Of a stretch of DNA of 45,977 bases, positions 17,545 through 25,945 are shown piece after piece; position 1 is the stretch's first letter; every line of letters begins with the position of its first letter. The stretch covers positions 6,608-52,584 of the forward strand of contig NZ_NGFP01000027.1 in the NCBI RefSeq assembly GCF_002149035.1, given 5' to 3'. A model generated the notes under the pieces. The model did not search any database. It saw only the letters and a list, made by a program, of their open reading frames with translations, and was not told the DNA's origin. Source of the stretch: Streptosporangium minutum (GTDB lineage: Bacteria > Actinomycetota > Actinomycetes > Streptosporangiales > Streptosporangiaceae). The position numbers and the translations under genes are program-made.

Positions 17545-18916
17545 CGCCCAGCGCGGCGGCGACGCAGGCCACGGGGATCGCGGGCAGCACGTAGCGGTGG
17601 TCGAAGTCCAGTGCGGCGACAGGCGCGACGAGCAGGAACACGGCCGCCGCCCACGGCAGCAGCGCCACCCGCCGCCGGCCGATCGAGCCGAGGCCGCCCA
17701 GCAGCAGCACGATGCCGAACAACGGACCGTGCAGCACGGCGGGATAGGCGTAGGCGGCGAGGACGCTCCCGTACGGCTCGACAGAGGACATCCCGCGGAT
17801 GCCGCCGTCGTACTCCCCGCGTACCTTGTCGATCAGCGGGAAGGCGGGCAGCGGCCACGAACCGTGGGGGAACGTCAGCGCGGGCGAGACGCGCAGGGGG
17901 TGGCGTACCGGGGTCCACGCGAAGGTGAGCGAGGTGTCGTGGACGACCTCGCCCAGGTAGTCCAGCGGCTGCGCGGCGATGGCGCGCAGGGCGAAGGAAC
18001 GGGCCAGGTCGTTGTGGGCGAAGCGGCCGCCCGGCAGCCTGTTCAGCGAGGCGTCCGCTGCCCACACGTACTCCGAGGCGGCGTCGACCACGGTGCCGTT
18101 CGGGCAGAGCTTCGCCTCCTCGTCCGGCGGCTTGATCACGGAGCAGTCGGCGAACGTCATCGTGCGCGCCCACAGCGCCACACCGTCCGAACCGCTGAGC
18201 GCGAACCGGCCGTGATGCGCCTGGTACCACCCCGCGTAGCCGGCGAGAGGGAGCAGCCCGGCGAGGGCGAGCGCGATCAGCTGCCGGCGGCCGGCCCGCT
18301 GGATGATCAGATGGATCAGGACGAGGCCGAGCAGCGGCACCGCGACCGTCCGGGTGAGCCCGGCCAGCGCCAGCAGCAGGCCCACCGCGGCGCAGGCGCG
18401 CACCGACGGCCTGGTCCGCCACAGCAGGACGGTCAGCGCGGCCACGACGAGGAAGATGACCTGGGTGTCGGAGAGCACGGCGTGTTCCAACCTCAGGAAC
18501 GCCGGGTCGAACAGCACGGGCAGGGTGGCCGGCGTCGCCCCCCACCCGGGAAGCGACCGGCGGCGGAGCACCAGATAGATCATCGAACCCATGCCGATCC
18601 CCATGACGTGCTGTACGCCCGCCACGAGTTCGACGCTGTGGAACGGCAGGAGCAGCTTCAGGAAGAAGGAGTACCCGGCGGGGTGGAACGCACCGCCGGG
18701 CTGGAGGTGGACGGCGGTGTCCAGGTAGGTGAAGGAGTCGTACCAGTAGAGCTGCGCGGTGTCGTAGCCCAGCATGACGAGGCAGCGAAGCGCCGCCGCG
18801 AGAGCGAGCACGACGGCGAAGACCCCGTGGCCGGTGGCGAAGAACCGGCGGGGGAAGGACGGTCTGCCCTGGTCCACGGGGTGGACGGCCTGGGCGCCGG
18901 CGGTGGAGACAAGCAT
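17492..18916 (-). CDS. Polytopic membrane protein, GT39/ArnT-like glycosyltransferase candidate
   Basis: The protein has 474 aa with about 10-12 hydrophobic helices. After the first helix comes GYDTAQLYWYDSFTYLDTAV, with acidic residues where dolichyl- or polyprenyl-phosphate-sugar transferases keep their catalytic Asp. GGAFHPAGYSFFLKLLLPF resembles the loop of GT39/DUF2029-like proteins. A large soluble loop (about 250-370) follows. ATG at 18916, with GGGGG upstream. It is divergent from the two-component system, and its 3' end overlaps the AsnC gene antisense. The exact sugar donor is unknown. Confidence 0.75.
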   Translation of the reverse strand: MLVSTAGAQAVHPVDQGRPSFPRRFFATGHGVFAVVLALAAALRCLVMLGYDTAQLYWYDSFTYLDTAVHLQPGGAFHPAGYSFFLKLLLPFHSVELVAGVQHVMGIGMGSMIYLVLRRRSLPGWGATPATLPVLFDPAFLRLEHAVLSDTQVIFLVVAALTVLLWRTRPSVRACAAVGLLLALAGLTRTVAVPLLGLVLIHLIIQRAGRRQLIALALAGLLPLAGYAGWYQAHHGRFALSGSDGVALWARTMTFADCSVIKPPDEEAKLCPNGTVVDAASEYVWAADASLNRLPGGRFAHNDLARSFALRAIAAQPLDYLGEVVHDTSLTFAWTPVRHPLRVSPALTFPHGSWPLPAFPLIDKVRGEYDGGIRGMSSVEPYGSVLAAYAYPAVLHGPLFGIVLLLGGLGSIGRRRVALLPWAAAVFLLVAPVAALDFDHRYVLPAIPVACVAAALGVTESRWVRPSAPPGRLA

Positions 18917-19072
18917 GGTCGAGCCCCCGATCAGGCGCCGGGCGGTCCCGGCGCGGTGAGGGCAGTCCAGCGATCGACCGATAACCTTGGCGTGATCAAA
19001 TCCGGTTATGTCGGCGTTATGCCGCCTCTGGCACGCTGGCACGCTGCACGATCCAACGATCAAGGAGCTGCC

Positions 19073-19729
19073 GTGCGGGTACTGGTCGCCGAGGACGAGC
19101 GCATGCTCGCCGACTCCATCGGTGCGGGGTTGCGTGGCGAGGCACTCGCCGTCGACATCGCCTACGACGGCGAGACGGCGCTGGAGCGGCTCCGTGTCCA
19201 CGACTACGACGTGCTCATCCTGGACCGCGATCTGCCGGGCGTGCACGGTGACGACGTGTGCAGGGCGCTGGTGACCGACGGCGCACTGGTCCGCGTCATC
19301 ATGCTCACCGCGTCCGGCGACGTGCGCTCCCGGGTGGAGGGCCTGTCCCTCGGCGCCGACGACTACCTGCCCAAGCCGTTCGCCTTCGAGGAACTCGTCG
19401 CCCGCGTCCACGCGCTGGGCCGCCGGGTGCGTCCGGCCGACCCCCCGATGCTGGAGCGGGCCGGCATCCGCCTGGACTGGGCGCACCGCCAGGTGTTCCG
19501 GGACGGCCGCTACGTACCGCTCGCCCGCAAGGAGTTCGGCGTGCTGGCCGAGTTGCTGCGCGCCGACGGAGCGGTGGTCTCCGCCGAGACGCTGCTGGAA
19601 AAGGTGTGGGACGAGCACATCGACCCGTTCACCAACACCGTGAGGACGACGATGATGAAACTACGGCGCAAGATCGGCGAGCCGGCGGTCATCGAGACCG
19701 TCACCGGGGCCGGGTACCGCATCCCGTGA
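19073..19729 (+). CDS. OmpR-family response regulator
   Basis: The protein has 218 aa. The receiver domain has acidic residues E7/D8, phosphoacceptor Asp51 (LILDRDLPG), Thr79 and Lys101 (LPKPF). The C-terminal winged helix (about 125-218) ends VRTTMMKLRRKIG...TVTGAGYRIP, the OmpR/PhoB type. GTG start with AAGGAG 5 bases upstream. Its stop overlaps the GTG of the sensor kinase gene. Confidence 0.95.
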   Translation: MRVLVAEDERMLADSIGAGLRGEALAVDIAYDGETALERLRVHDYDVLILDRDLPGVHGDDVCRALVTDGALVRVIMLTASGDVRSRVEGLSLGADDYLPKPFAFEELVARVHALGRRVRPADPPMLERAGIRLDWAHRQVFRDGRYVPLARKEFGVLAELLRADGAVVSAETLLEKVWDEHIDPFTNTVRTTMMKLRRKIGEPAVIETVTGAGYRIP

Positions 19730-20925
19730 AGACGAGCGTACGGCTGCGCTTCGCCCTCGCCTGCGGCGTGGTGTTCGTCCTCGTCGGCGCGGTGCTGCTG
19801 GTCGCGGTCTCCTTCGTCGTGCGGCAGAGCCTGGAACCCCGTGACGGGCTGCGCCGGCCCGAGTTCATCACGGTCGCGGGCAAGAGATACGTGCCCCCGC
19901 CCACCGATGCGTACGCCCTGAAGATGTTCTACTCGTCGGGGCAGTCCGATGCGTACTACGTGGCCCAGCAGCGGGTTGCGCAGGTCAGGCGGGTCTACCA
20001 GCGCGACACCGTCAAGAACGTGCTGACCGTGGGCGGTCTCGGGCTCCTCGCGGCCGGCGGCCTCGCCACCGCGGCCGGCTGGCGGGTCGCCGGATGGGTG
20101 ATCCGCCCCGTCAGGTCGATGACCGCGAGCGTGCGACAGGTCGCGCAGAGCCACGATCTCGCCGAACGCATCGCCCATGACGGGCCGCAGGACGAGATCA
20201 AGGAGCTCGCCGACGTCATCGACGGCGTCCTCGGCCGTCTGGCCCGCTCGTACGACGGCCAGCGGCGCTTCATCGCCAACGCCTCACACGAGCTGCGCAC
20301 CCCGCTGACCATCAACCGCACGCTCGTGGACGTGGCGGTCCGCCGGCCCGACGCGACCGAGGACGTCAGGCGCCTCGGCGAGTCCCTTCTGGTGGTCAAC
20401 ACCAGGCACGAGCGGCTGATCGACGCGCTGCTCGCCCTGTCGGAAGGCGAGCGCACGGTTCTCGAGCGGCGCCCCTTCGACCTGGCCGACGTGGTCGAGC
20501 ACGTGCTGGACCTGGCGGCCGAGGAGGCCGGGGACAGCGAGGTCACCGTCCACCGGCTGCTGGATCCCGCGCCGACCGCCGGCGAGGCGGTGCTGGTCGA
20601 GCGGCTCGCGCAGAACCTCGTGGAGAACGCCATCCGGCACAACCACCCCGGCGGCGAGGTGTGGGTGTCCACCCGGCAGCGGGCCGACCGGGTGGAGCTG
20701 GTGGTGGCGAACACCGGGCTCCCCGTGCCTCCCTACGAGATCGAGACGATCTTCGAGCCGTTCCGGCGGCTGCACGGCGACCGGCTGCGCTCCGACCGCG
20801 GCAGCGGCCTCGGGCTGTCGATCGTCAGGGTCGTGGCCGAGGCCCATGGCGGCGACGTGACCGCCAGCCCTCGCGAGGAGGGCGGCCTCACCATCGCCGT
20901 CGAACTGCCACGCGAGCGATTGTGA
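19726..20925 (+). CDS. Two-component sensor histidine kinase
   Basis: The protein has 399 aa. There are two membrane helices (about 8-32 and 100-122) around a small extracytoplasmic loop, then a HAMP domain (after GWVIRPVRSM). The dimerisation box NASHELRTPL has phospho-His188. The HATPase boxes are N (NLVENAIRHN), a G1-like VVANTG and G2 (DRGSGLGLSIV). It lacks a DxG in the G1 box (ANTG instead), an often tolerated variation in actinomycete kinases. The GTG start lies inside the regulator's stop (GTGA), so the pair is coupled. The last 32 bases are the first copy of a 57-bp tandem repeat. Confidence 0.93.
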   Translation: MKTSVRLRFALACGVVFVLVGAVLLVAVSFVVRQSLEPRDGLRRPEFITVAGKRYVPPPTDAYALKMFYSSGQSDAYYVAQQRVAQVRRVYQRDTVKNVLTVGGLGLLAAGGLATAAGWRVAGWVIRPVRSMTASVRQVAQSHDLAERIAHDGPQDEIKELADVIDGVLGRLARSYDGQRRFIANASHELRTPLTINRTLVDVAVRRPDATEDVRRLGESLLVVNTRHERLIDALLALSEGERTVLERRPFDLADVVEHVLDLAAEEAGDSEVTVHRLLDPAPTAGEAVLVERLAQNLVENAIRHNHPGGEVWVSTRQRADRVELVVANTGLPVPPYEIETIFEPFRRLHGDRLRSDRGSGLGLSIVRVVAEAHGGDVTASPREEGGLTIAVELPRERL

Positions 20926-21022
20926 ACGCCTCCCGGTCACGCGGCCGTCCTCGCCGTCGAACTGCCACGCGAGCGATTGTGAACGTCCCCCGGTCACGCG
21001 GCCGTCCTCGCCGTCGAACTCA
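20894..21022. repeat. 57-bp tandem repeat duplicating the kinase gene 3' end
   Basis: TCGCCGTCGAACTGCCACGC begins at 20894, recurs at 20951, and starts again (13 bases) at 21008. The period is exactly 57. The first copy contains the last codons and stop of the kinase gene, so the gene end has been copied into the spacer. Copies one and two differ only at a few bases. Confidence 0.9.
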
Positions 21023-21130
21023 CGCGGTTCGGCCCCGGCCGCTCGCCCCGGTTCACTCAGGCGGCCCCTCCACTCCAGCTCGCCCGGGCGGTGCGGCCGT
21101 CCGCGCCAGGCCCGCCCGGATGGTCGTCTC

Positions 21131-21541
21131 TCAGACGACCCAGGCCGGCAGGATCTTGTCGCCGTCGGGGACGGCGCAGTCCGCCGAGACCCGGGTGTCG
21201 TCGACCACGTAGGCGCGCATGCCCGCGGGGGCGGCGACGATGGCGGCGAGGCCGGTCGCCGGGTCCGCGCTCAGGCGGCGCGGCACGTCGGCCGGGAGGA
21301 CGAGGGTGTCGCCCGGCCCGACGGCGAGCTTCTCGCCGCCGAGCTCGACGGTCGCGCCGCCGTCCAACAGGGTCCACACCTGCTCGGTGTCGATGGCGTG
21401 CAACGGGCCCGCCTGGCCGGGGCGCATGTCGACGCGCCAGACGGCCTGCCCCGAACCTCCCTGGGTCGGTGAGGCGAGCGTGGTCATGACGGCGTTGGCC
21501 GTCTCGGTCCGGCGGCTTTCCGCATGGCGGATGACAGTCAT
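21131..21541 (-). CDS. Small cupin-domain protein
   Basis: The protein has 136 aa and is a single cupin barrel. Motif 1 is GPLHAIDTEQVWTLLDG; motif 2 is near VGPGDTLVLPADVPRRL. The His content is low for a metal cupin, so it may bind a ligand rather than catalyse oxidation. ATG with GGGGAT about 9 bases upstream. It is divergent from the MarR regulator across a shared palindrome, so it is probably the regulated target, for example in response to a small aromatic or electrophile (inference). Confidence 0.78.
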   Translation of the reverse strand: MTVIRHAESRRTETANAVMTTLASPTQGGSGQAVWRVDMRPGQAGPLHAIDTEQVWTLLDGGATVELGGEKLAVGPGDTLVLPADVPRRLSADPATGLAAIVAAPAGMRAYVVDDTRVSADCAVPDGDKILPAWVV

Positions 21542-21558
21542 CGCGTGATCCCCTAAAT

Positions 21559-21598
21559 TAGACAACGTGGTTGCCCAAATAGTGAACCAGGTTGTCTA
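21559..21598. promoter_or_regulatory. MarR operator: long inverted repeat between cupin and MarR genes
   Basis: TAGACAACGTGGTT (21559-21572) is the inverted complement of AACCAGGTTGTCTA (21585-21598) with one mismatch. The right arm ends 2 bases before the MarR GTG. It covers both divergent starts, a standard MarR autoregulation layout. Confidence 0.8.
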
Positions 21599-21600
21599 TC

Positions 21601-22071
21601 GTGTCAAGTGACCCTCCCGGATTCGAGCTGCCGCTCCGGCTGTTCCTCGGCTTCCGCGTCCTCATCGACGAACTGCACGCCGAGCTGGCCCGGCAGGGCC
21701 ATCCGGACATGCGGCCGATGCACGGCTTCGTCTTCCAGGCGATCGGCGTCGACGGCACGACGGCGGCCGAGCTCGGCCGCCGCCTGGGGGTGTCCAAACA
21801 GGCGGCGGGCAAGACCGTCGACGCGCTGGAGCGGCTCGGCTACGTGGAACGCGGCTCCGACCCGCACGACGCGCGGCGCAAGGTCGTACGGCTCACCGAG
21901 CACGGCGTCGACTCCCTGGTGCGTTCGGCCCGCATCTTCGACGAGCTGCGGGCCCGCTGGGCCGAGACGCTCGGCGAGGAGCGGCTGCGCGCGCTGGAGG
22001 CCGACCTGCGCAAGGTCACCCCGCCGGACGCCTTCCCGCTCGACGTCCCCGGCTGGTTCGGCGGCCACTGA
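21601..22071 (+). CDS. MarR-family transcriptional regulator
   Basis: The protein has 156 aa. The winged helix is at about residues 45-115 (TTAAELGRRLGVSKQAAGKT, then ERGSDPHDARRKVVRLTEHG), with helices for dimerisation on both sides. The GTG at 21601 is preferred because it follows the operator directly; a TTG at 21592 would lie inside the operator. No Shine-Dalgarno fits, so the transcript may be leaderless. It likely represses itself and the cupin gene. Confidence 0.88.
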   Translation: MSSDPPGFELPLRLFLGFRVLIDELHAELARQGHPDMRPMHGFVFQAIGVDGTTAAELGRRLGVSKQAAGKTVDALERLGYVERGSDPHDARRKVVRLTEHGVDSLVRSARIFDELRARWAETLGEERLRALEADLRKVTPPDAFPLDVPGWFGGH

Positions 22072-22081
22072 CCGGCGGTCG

Positions 22082-22176
22082 CCCGGGGCCGCCTCCACAC
22101 GGGCAAGCCCGGGGCCGCCTCCACACGGGCAGGCCCGGCCGGCTCCCACGCGGGCAGGCCCGGCCGGCTCAGCCGG
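22082..22176. repeat. 26-bp GC-rich tandem repeats in the MarR/TetR spacer
   Basis: Units starting CCCGGGGCCGCCTCCACACG occur at 22082 and 22108. A diverged 25-base unit (CCCGGCCGGCTCCCACGCGG) is at 22134 and a partial fourth at 22159. They lie between two convergent genes. Confidence 0.82.
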
Positions 22177-22207
22177 CGATCGCCGGCCCATGAGGGGCGA
22201 CACCCCT

Positions 22208-22930
22208 TCACGCCGGAGCGGCCGGCCTTCCCTCAAGCCCCAGACTGCGGGTGAGGTCGCGCAGTTCGTCGAGGTATAGCCGCCCCGCGTCCTTCGTCTG
22301 GCCGCGCAGGTGGCCGTAGACCTCAAGGGCGACCAGACCGTGCATACGGCCCCAGACGCGTAGTGCCAGCGCCACCGCCGCGGGAGGCAGTCCGGGGAAC
22401 TCCGCACGGACCAGGCCCGTCAGGATCGGATCGAAGTCGGTCCAGTCGTATCCGCCCGGCTGCCGGGCCACCGCCTGCGGCCAGGCTGCGGCCACCAAGC
22501 CGGTGAGACCCGCGCAGGCGCGGTGCGCGGCCTCGGCGGCGGCCCCGCCCTCCGGCGCCTGGTAGCCGGGGACCGGGTCCCCGTAGATGAGCCGGAAGCC
22601 CTCGGGATTGGCCAGGGCCCACTCCCGCAACGTCTGCCCCCAGGCCAGGATCCGGCCCGCCGCGTCGTCGGCGGGCACGGCGTCGCGCGCCGCCTCCACC
22701 GTGTCGACCAGCGAGGTGTAGACGTCCGTGATCAGCGCGCTGACCAGCGTGTCGCGGGTCTCGTAGTAGCCGTAGATGGCTCCCGCCGTCATGCCCATCT
22801 CACGGGCGATGGCCCGCAGCGTGATGGCGTCGGGCCCACCCTCGGCCATCAGCCCGAGCGCGACCGTCTTGATTTCGGCGGCCGTCTCCGCTCGCAGGCG
22901 TTCCCTGCGGCTCGGCGTCGAGACTCCCAT
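22208..22930 (-). CDS. TetR-family transcriptional regulator
   Basis: The protein has 240 aa. The TetR helix-turn-helix is at about 10-58 (ITLRAIAREMGMTAGAIYGY, YETRDTLVSAL). The C-terminus resembles the TetR_C_13/WHG-type domain (REWALANPEGFRLIYGDPVP). It is divergent from the MFS transporter with an inverted repeat between, so it probably represses the exporter. ATG 22930 is preferred; GTG 22939 is in frame just upstream, and neither has a clear Shine-Dalgarno. Confidence 0.88.
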   Translation of the reverse strand: MGVSTPSRRERLRAETAAEIKTVALGLMAEGGPDAITLRAIAREMGMTAGAIYGYYETRDTLVSALITDVYTSLVDTVEAARDAVPADDAAGRILAWGQTLREWALANPEGFRLIYGDPVPGYQAPEGGAAAEAAHRACAGLTGLVAAAWPQAVARQPGGYDWTDFDPILTGLVRAEFPGLPPAAVALALRVWGRMHGLVALEVYGHLRGQTKDAGRLYLDELRDLTRSLGLEGRPAAPA

Positions 22931-22960
22931 GGTTGACACTCTACAGGGTTGCGCTACCGT

Positions 22961-22985
22961 ACGGCGTGTTCTAACTTAACGCCGT
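22961..22985. promoter_or_regulatory. Probable TetR operator between TetR and MFS genes
   Basis: ACGGCGT (22961-22967) and ACGCCGT (22979-22985) form an inverted repeat around an AT-rich 11-base centre. It lies 30 bases from the TetR start and 36 bases from the MFS start. Confidence 0.55.
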
Positions 22986-23021
22986 GTAGTAAATGTTCGG
23001 CATGCAGAGAAAGCTCAACGC

Positions 23022-24413
23022 GTGAATGCGAAACGACTGATCCTCCTGGCGTTCTCCCAACTGATCGTCGCCCTCGACTACAACATCGTTTATGTCGCGC
23101 TCCCCGATATCGGGCGTGAGCTCGGTTTCTCCCCCCAGAGCCTCCAATGGGTCGTCAGCGGCTACGCCATCGGGTTCGGCGGCTTCCTGCTGCTCGGTGG
23201 CCGTGCGGTCGACCGGCTCGGCGCGCGGCGCATGCTCGTCCTCGGCCTCGCGCTCTACGGCATCTCGTCGCTGGCCGGAGGGCTCGCCGCCGGTCCGGGC
23301 CTGCTCGTGGCCGCCCGCGCGGTCCAGGGACTGGGCGGCGCGCTGCTCGCCCCCGCGACCCTGGCGCTGATCTACTCCGGCTTCGCCGAAGGGCCGGCGC
23401 GCAACCGGGCGCTGGGCGCCTGGGGAACCGCGGGCAGCGCCGGCCTGGCCGCGGGTGCGCTGCTCGGTGGCGTGCTCACCGCGACGTGGGGCTGGCAGTG
23501 GGTCTTCTACGTCAATGTCCCGCTGGCACTCGTCGCGATCATCGCGGCGCTGCGGCTGCTGCCCCCCGACCCGGCACGCGGGCACGGCGGCTTCGACGCG
23601 CTGGGCGCGCTGCTGGCCACCGCCGGCTCGACGCTGATGGTGCTCGGCCTCGTCAGCGGCCCCGAGGCGGGCTGGACCACACTCCGCGGCCTGGGCTCCC
23701 TGGCCGCCGGGGTCGTCCTGATCGGAGCCTTCCTCCTGGTCGAGGCCCGTGCCCGGGAACCACTCGCCCCGCCGCGCCTGCTCGGCGACCGCAACCTGAC
23801 CACCTCGATGCTGGTGATCCTGTTCTTCCAGAGCGCGCTCGGCGGCGGCTACTACCTGCTCACGATGTACCTGCAGCCCGTGCTCGGCTACAGCGCCCTG
23901 CAGGCCGGTCTGGCCTTCCTGCCGCTGACGCTGCTGTCCATGGTCGCCGCCGGCCGGCTCGCACCCGCCCTGCTGGGACGGTGGGGAGTGCGGACCACCC
24001 TGATCGCCGGAATGCTGGGCAGCGGCGTCGGAATGGCCGTCCTCTACGCGGGCATGTCGGCGGACGGCTCCTTCTGGGCGCTCATGCCCGGCACCGTGAT
24101 CTGGGGCCTGTCGGGAGGCTTCACCTTCGTCGCCATGTTCGCGGCGGCCGGGTCCGGCATCGCCCCGACAGAACAGGGCGTCGCCTCGGGGCTGGCGACC
24201 ACGGCCCAGCAGATCGGCGGGGCCATCGGCCTGGCCGTCATCATCGCGGTGGCCAACGCGGGCGAGCCGGGAGCCGGCGGCCTGCGTACGGCCGGCTGGG
24301 TGGCGGCCGCGGCCTCCATCGCGGGCGCCCTCATCGCACTCACCCTCAAGCGACGGCCGACCGCCGCCGCGCAGGAGACGACCACCACCTCCATGGAAGG
24401 GATCAACAGGTGA
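23022..24413 (+). CDS. MFS drug-efflux transporter (DHA2/EmrB-like)
   Basis: The protein has 463 aa, with about 12-14 membrane helices. The start (LIVALDYNIVYVALPDIGREL) and the motif LQWVVSGYAIGFGGFLLLGGRAVDRLGARR are DHA2 hallmarks. The helix-5 motif C region (GTAGSAGLAAGALLGG) marks an antiporter exporter. GTG start. Next to a TetR repressor and translationally coupled to a SnoaL-like protein (GTGA overlap), it probably exports a small toxic compound. Confidence 0.9.
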   Translation: MNAKRLILLAFSQLIVALDYNIVYVALPDIGRELGFSPQSLQWVVSGYAIGFGGFLLLGGRAVDRLGARRMLVLGLALYGISSLAGGLAAGPGLLVAARAVQGLGGALLAPATLALIYSGFAEGPARNRALGAWGTAGSAGLAAGALLGGVLTATWGWQWVFYVNVPLALVAIIAALRLLPPDPARGHGGFDALGALLATAGSTLMVLGLVSGPEAGWTTLRGLGSLAAGVVLIGAFLLVEARAREPLAPPRLLGDRNLTTSMLVILFFQSALGGGYYLLTMYLQPVLGYSALQAGLAFLPLTLLSMVAAGRLAPALLGRWGVRTTLIAGMLGSGVGMAVLYAGMSADGSFWALMPGTVIWGLSGGFTFVAMFAAAGSGIAPTEQGVASGLATTAQQIGGAIGLAVIIAVANAGEPGAGGLRTAGWVAAAASIAGALIALTLKRRPTAAAQETTTTSMEGINR

Positions 24414-24757
24414 ACCGCACCAACCTCGCACAGAAGTACATCGAGATCTGGAACGAGAGGGACGCCGGCCGCCGCCGGTCCGCGATCGACGCGGTCCTCA
24501 CCGAGGACAGCGTCTACAGCGACCCCGACTGGGAGGCGGTCGAGGGCCGCGACGGCATCGACACCATGATCGGCCGAGCCCGGGAGAAGTTCGGCGACCT
24601 CGCCTTCAGCCTTGGCGAGGTGATCAACGAGCGCCACGACCTCATGCTGTTCACCTGGCACCTCGGGCGGCCCGGCGAGCCGCCGGTGGCCACCGGCTAC
24701 GACGTCGTCCGTTTCGAGAAAGAGTCGATCCGCCGGATCGACGGCTTCTTCGTCTGA
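24410..24757 (+). CDS. SnoaL/NTF2-like fold protein
   Basis: The protein has 115 aa and is a cone-shaped NTF2-like fold (LAQKYIEIWNERDAGRRRSA, then SVYSDPDWEAVEGRDGIDTM). Family members bind or isomerise small hydrophobic molecules. The GTG overlaps the MFS stop, and GAAGGGA lies 8 bases upstream. Its link to the exporter is by operon only. Confidence 0.82.
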   Translation: MNRTNLAQKYIEIWNERDAGRRRSAIDAVLTEDSVYSDPDWEAVEGRDGIDTMIGRAREKFGDLAFSLGEVINERHDLMLFTWHLGRPGEPPVATGYDVVRFEKESIRRIDGFFV

Positions 24758-24800
24758 TCACGCCCGCGCGTCGGTGCCGGCCGGCCGGCCGCCGCCCCGT

Positions 24801-25745
24801 TCAGCCGGGGATCAGGTCCTCGGCCGCCAGTTCGGCCCAGAGGTCCTCGGGGACGGGCCTGGCGGTCAGGGCGGCGTTGCGGGTGACCTCGGCGGCGGAC
24901 CTGGCGCCGACGACCACCGAGGCGACCGCCGGGTGGCGGAGCGGGAAGGCCAGCGCCGCTTGGGGCAGGGTGACGCCGTGGCGTTCGCACACGGCCGCGA
25001 TGCGGCGGGCGCGGGCAAGCAGCGGCTCGGAGGCGGGGGCGTAGTCGTAGGTGCCCGACGGCTCGTGGGTGGCGAGCAGTCCGCTGTTGAACACTCCGGC
25101 GGCGACCACCGAGACGCCCCGTTCCTGGCAGAGCGGCAGCAGCTCCTCCTCCCCCGACTGGTCGAGGAGGGTGTGGCGGCCGGCCAGCATGACCATGTCC
25201 ACGCCGGTCTCCCGGACGAACCGGGTGAGCATCTCCGACTGGTTCATGCCGACCCCGACGGCCTTGACGACCCCCTGGTCGCGCAGTTCGGCCAGGGCCG
25301 GATACGCCTCGGAGACGGCCTGTTCCCAGTGGTCGTCCGGGTCGTGGATGAGCACGATGTCGACCGCGTCGAGACCGAGCCGGAGCAGGCTCTCCTCCAG
25401 CGACCGCCGTACGCCGTCACGGGAGAAGTCCCACACCCGGCGGAGGTCGGCCGGGACGTCGAACCCCTGGTCGTCCCGGGCGGCCGGGACGCCGGTGGGC
25501 GCCGGCACGAGCAGGCGGCCGACCTTGGTGGACAGGGTGTAGGAGTCGCGGGGCCGCCCGGCCAGGGCGGTGCCGAGCCGCCGTTCCGACAGGCCGAGCC
25601 CGTAGTGGGGCGCGGTGTCGAAGTAGCGGAACCCGGCGTCGTAGGCGGCGTCCACCGTCGCCCTGGCCTCGTCGTCGCCCACGGCGGTGAAGAGGTTGCC
25701 GATGGGGGCGGCGCCGAAGCCGTACTCGCTCACGGAGAGGGTCAT
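24801..25745 (-). CDS. Aldo/keto reductase, probable L-fucose (D-threo-aldose) 1-dehydrogenase
   Basis: The protein has 314 aa and is an AKR barrel. FDTAPHYGLGLSERRLG has the catalytic Asp and Tyr; Lys occurs in LSTKVGRL and His in LIHDPDDH. The beginning GFGAAPIGNLFTAVGDDEA and the length fit D-threo-aldose 1-dehydrogenases, which oxidise L-fucose to its lactone. It is the last gene of the operon with L-fuconate dehydratase and downstream enzymes, which supports that substrate. A repeat-filled spacer of 181 bases separates it from the transporter genes. The ATG at 25745 is the obvious start. Confidence 0.85.
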   Translation of the reverse strand: MTLSVSEYGFGAAPIGNLFTAVGDDEARATVDAAYDAGFRYFDTAPHYGLGLSERRLGTALAGRPRDSYTLSTKVGRLLVPAPTGVPAARDDQGFDVPADLRRVWDFSRDGVRRSLEESLLRLGLDAVDIVLIHDPDDHWEQAVSEAYPALAELRDQGVVKAVGVGMNQSEMLTRFVRETGVDMVMLAGRHTLLDQSGEEELLPLCQERGVSVVAAGVFNSGLLATHEPSGTYDYAPASEPLLARARRIAAVCERHGVTLPQAALAFPLRHPAVASVVVGARSAAEVTRNAALTARPVPEDLWAELAAEDLIPG

Positions 25746-25752
25746 GACCGCC

Positions 25753-25945
25753 GATCCTGTGCCTTGCCGTAGTCCCCCGGGGAGAGGGATGGTCGATCCT
25801 GCGCGTTGCCGTAGTCCCCCGGGGAGGGGGTGGTCGGTCCTGGGCCTTGCCGTACCCGCCTGGGAGCGGGAGCGATCCCCGCTCCCGCGCCCTGCCGTAC
25901 CCGCCCGGGAGCGGGTACGGCCGTCGTCAATCCTGTGCCTTGCCG
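25753..25945. repeat. Degenerate tandem repeats (41-48 bp) copying the permease gene 3' end
   Basis: A 17-base core of type GATCCTGTGCCTTGCCG recurs at 25753, 25794, 25836, 25881 and 25929. The copy at 25929 is the real 3' end of the permease gene (reverse strand, coding GKAQD). Outer copies carry the same plus GC-rich filler and fill the space before the aldo/keto reductase. Confidence 0.8.

Noticed and set aside
17597-19729. Very long plus-strand open frame across the membrane-protein gene
   Set aside because: It is antisense to a clear polytopic membrane protein, has Arg/Gly/Gln-rich composition and no domain; only its end from 19073 is the real response regulator.
20894-22176. CRISPR-like array
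   Set aside because: The copies are directly adjacent, without unique spacers of constant size, and include a gene stop codon; no cas genes are present.
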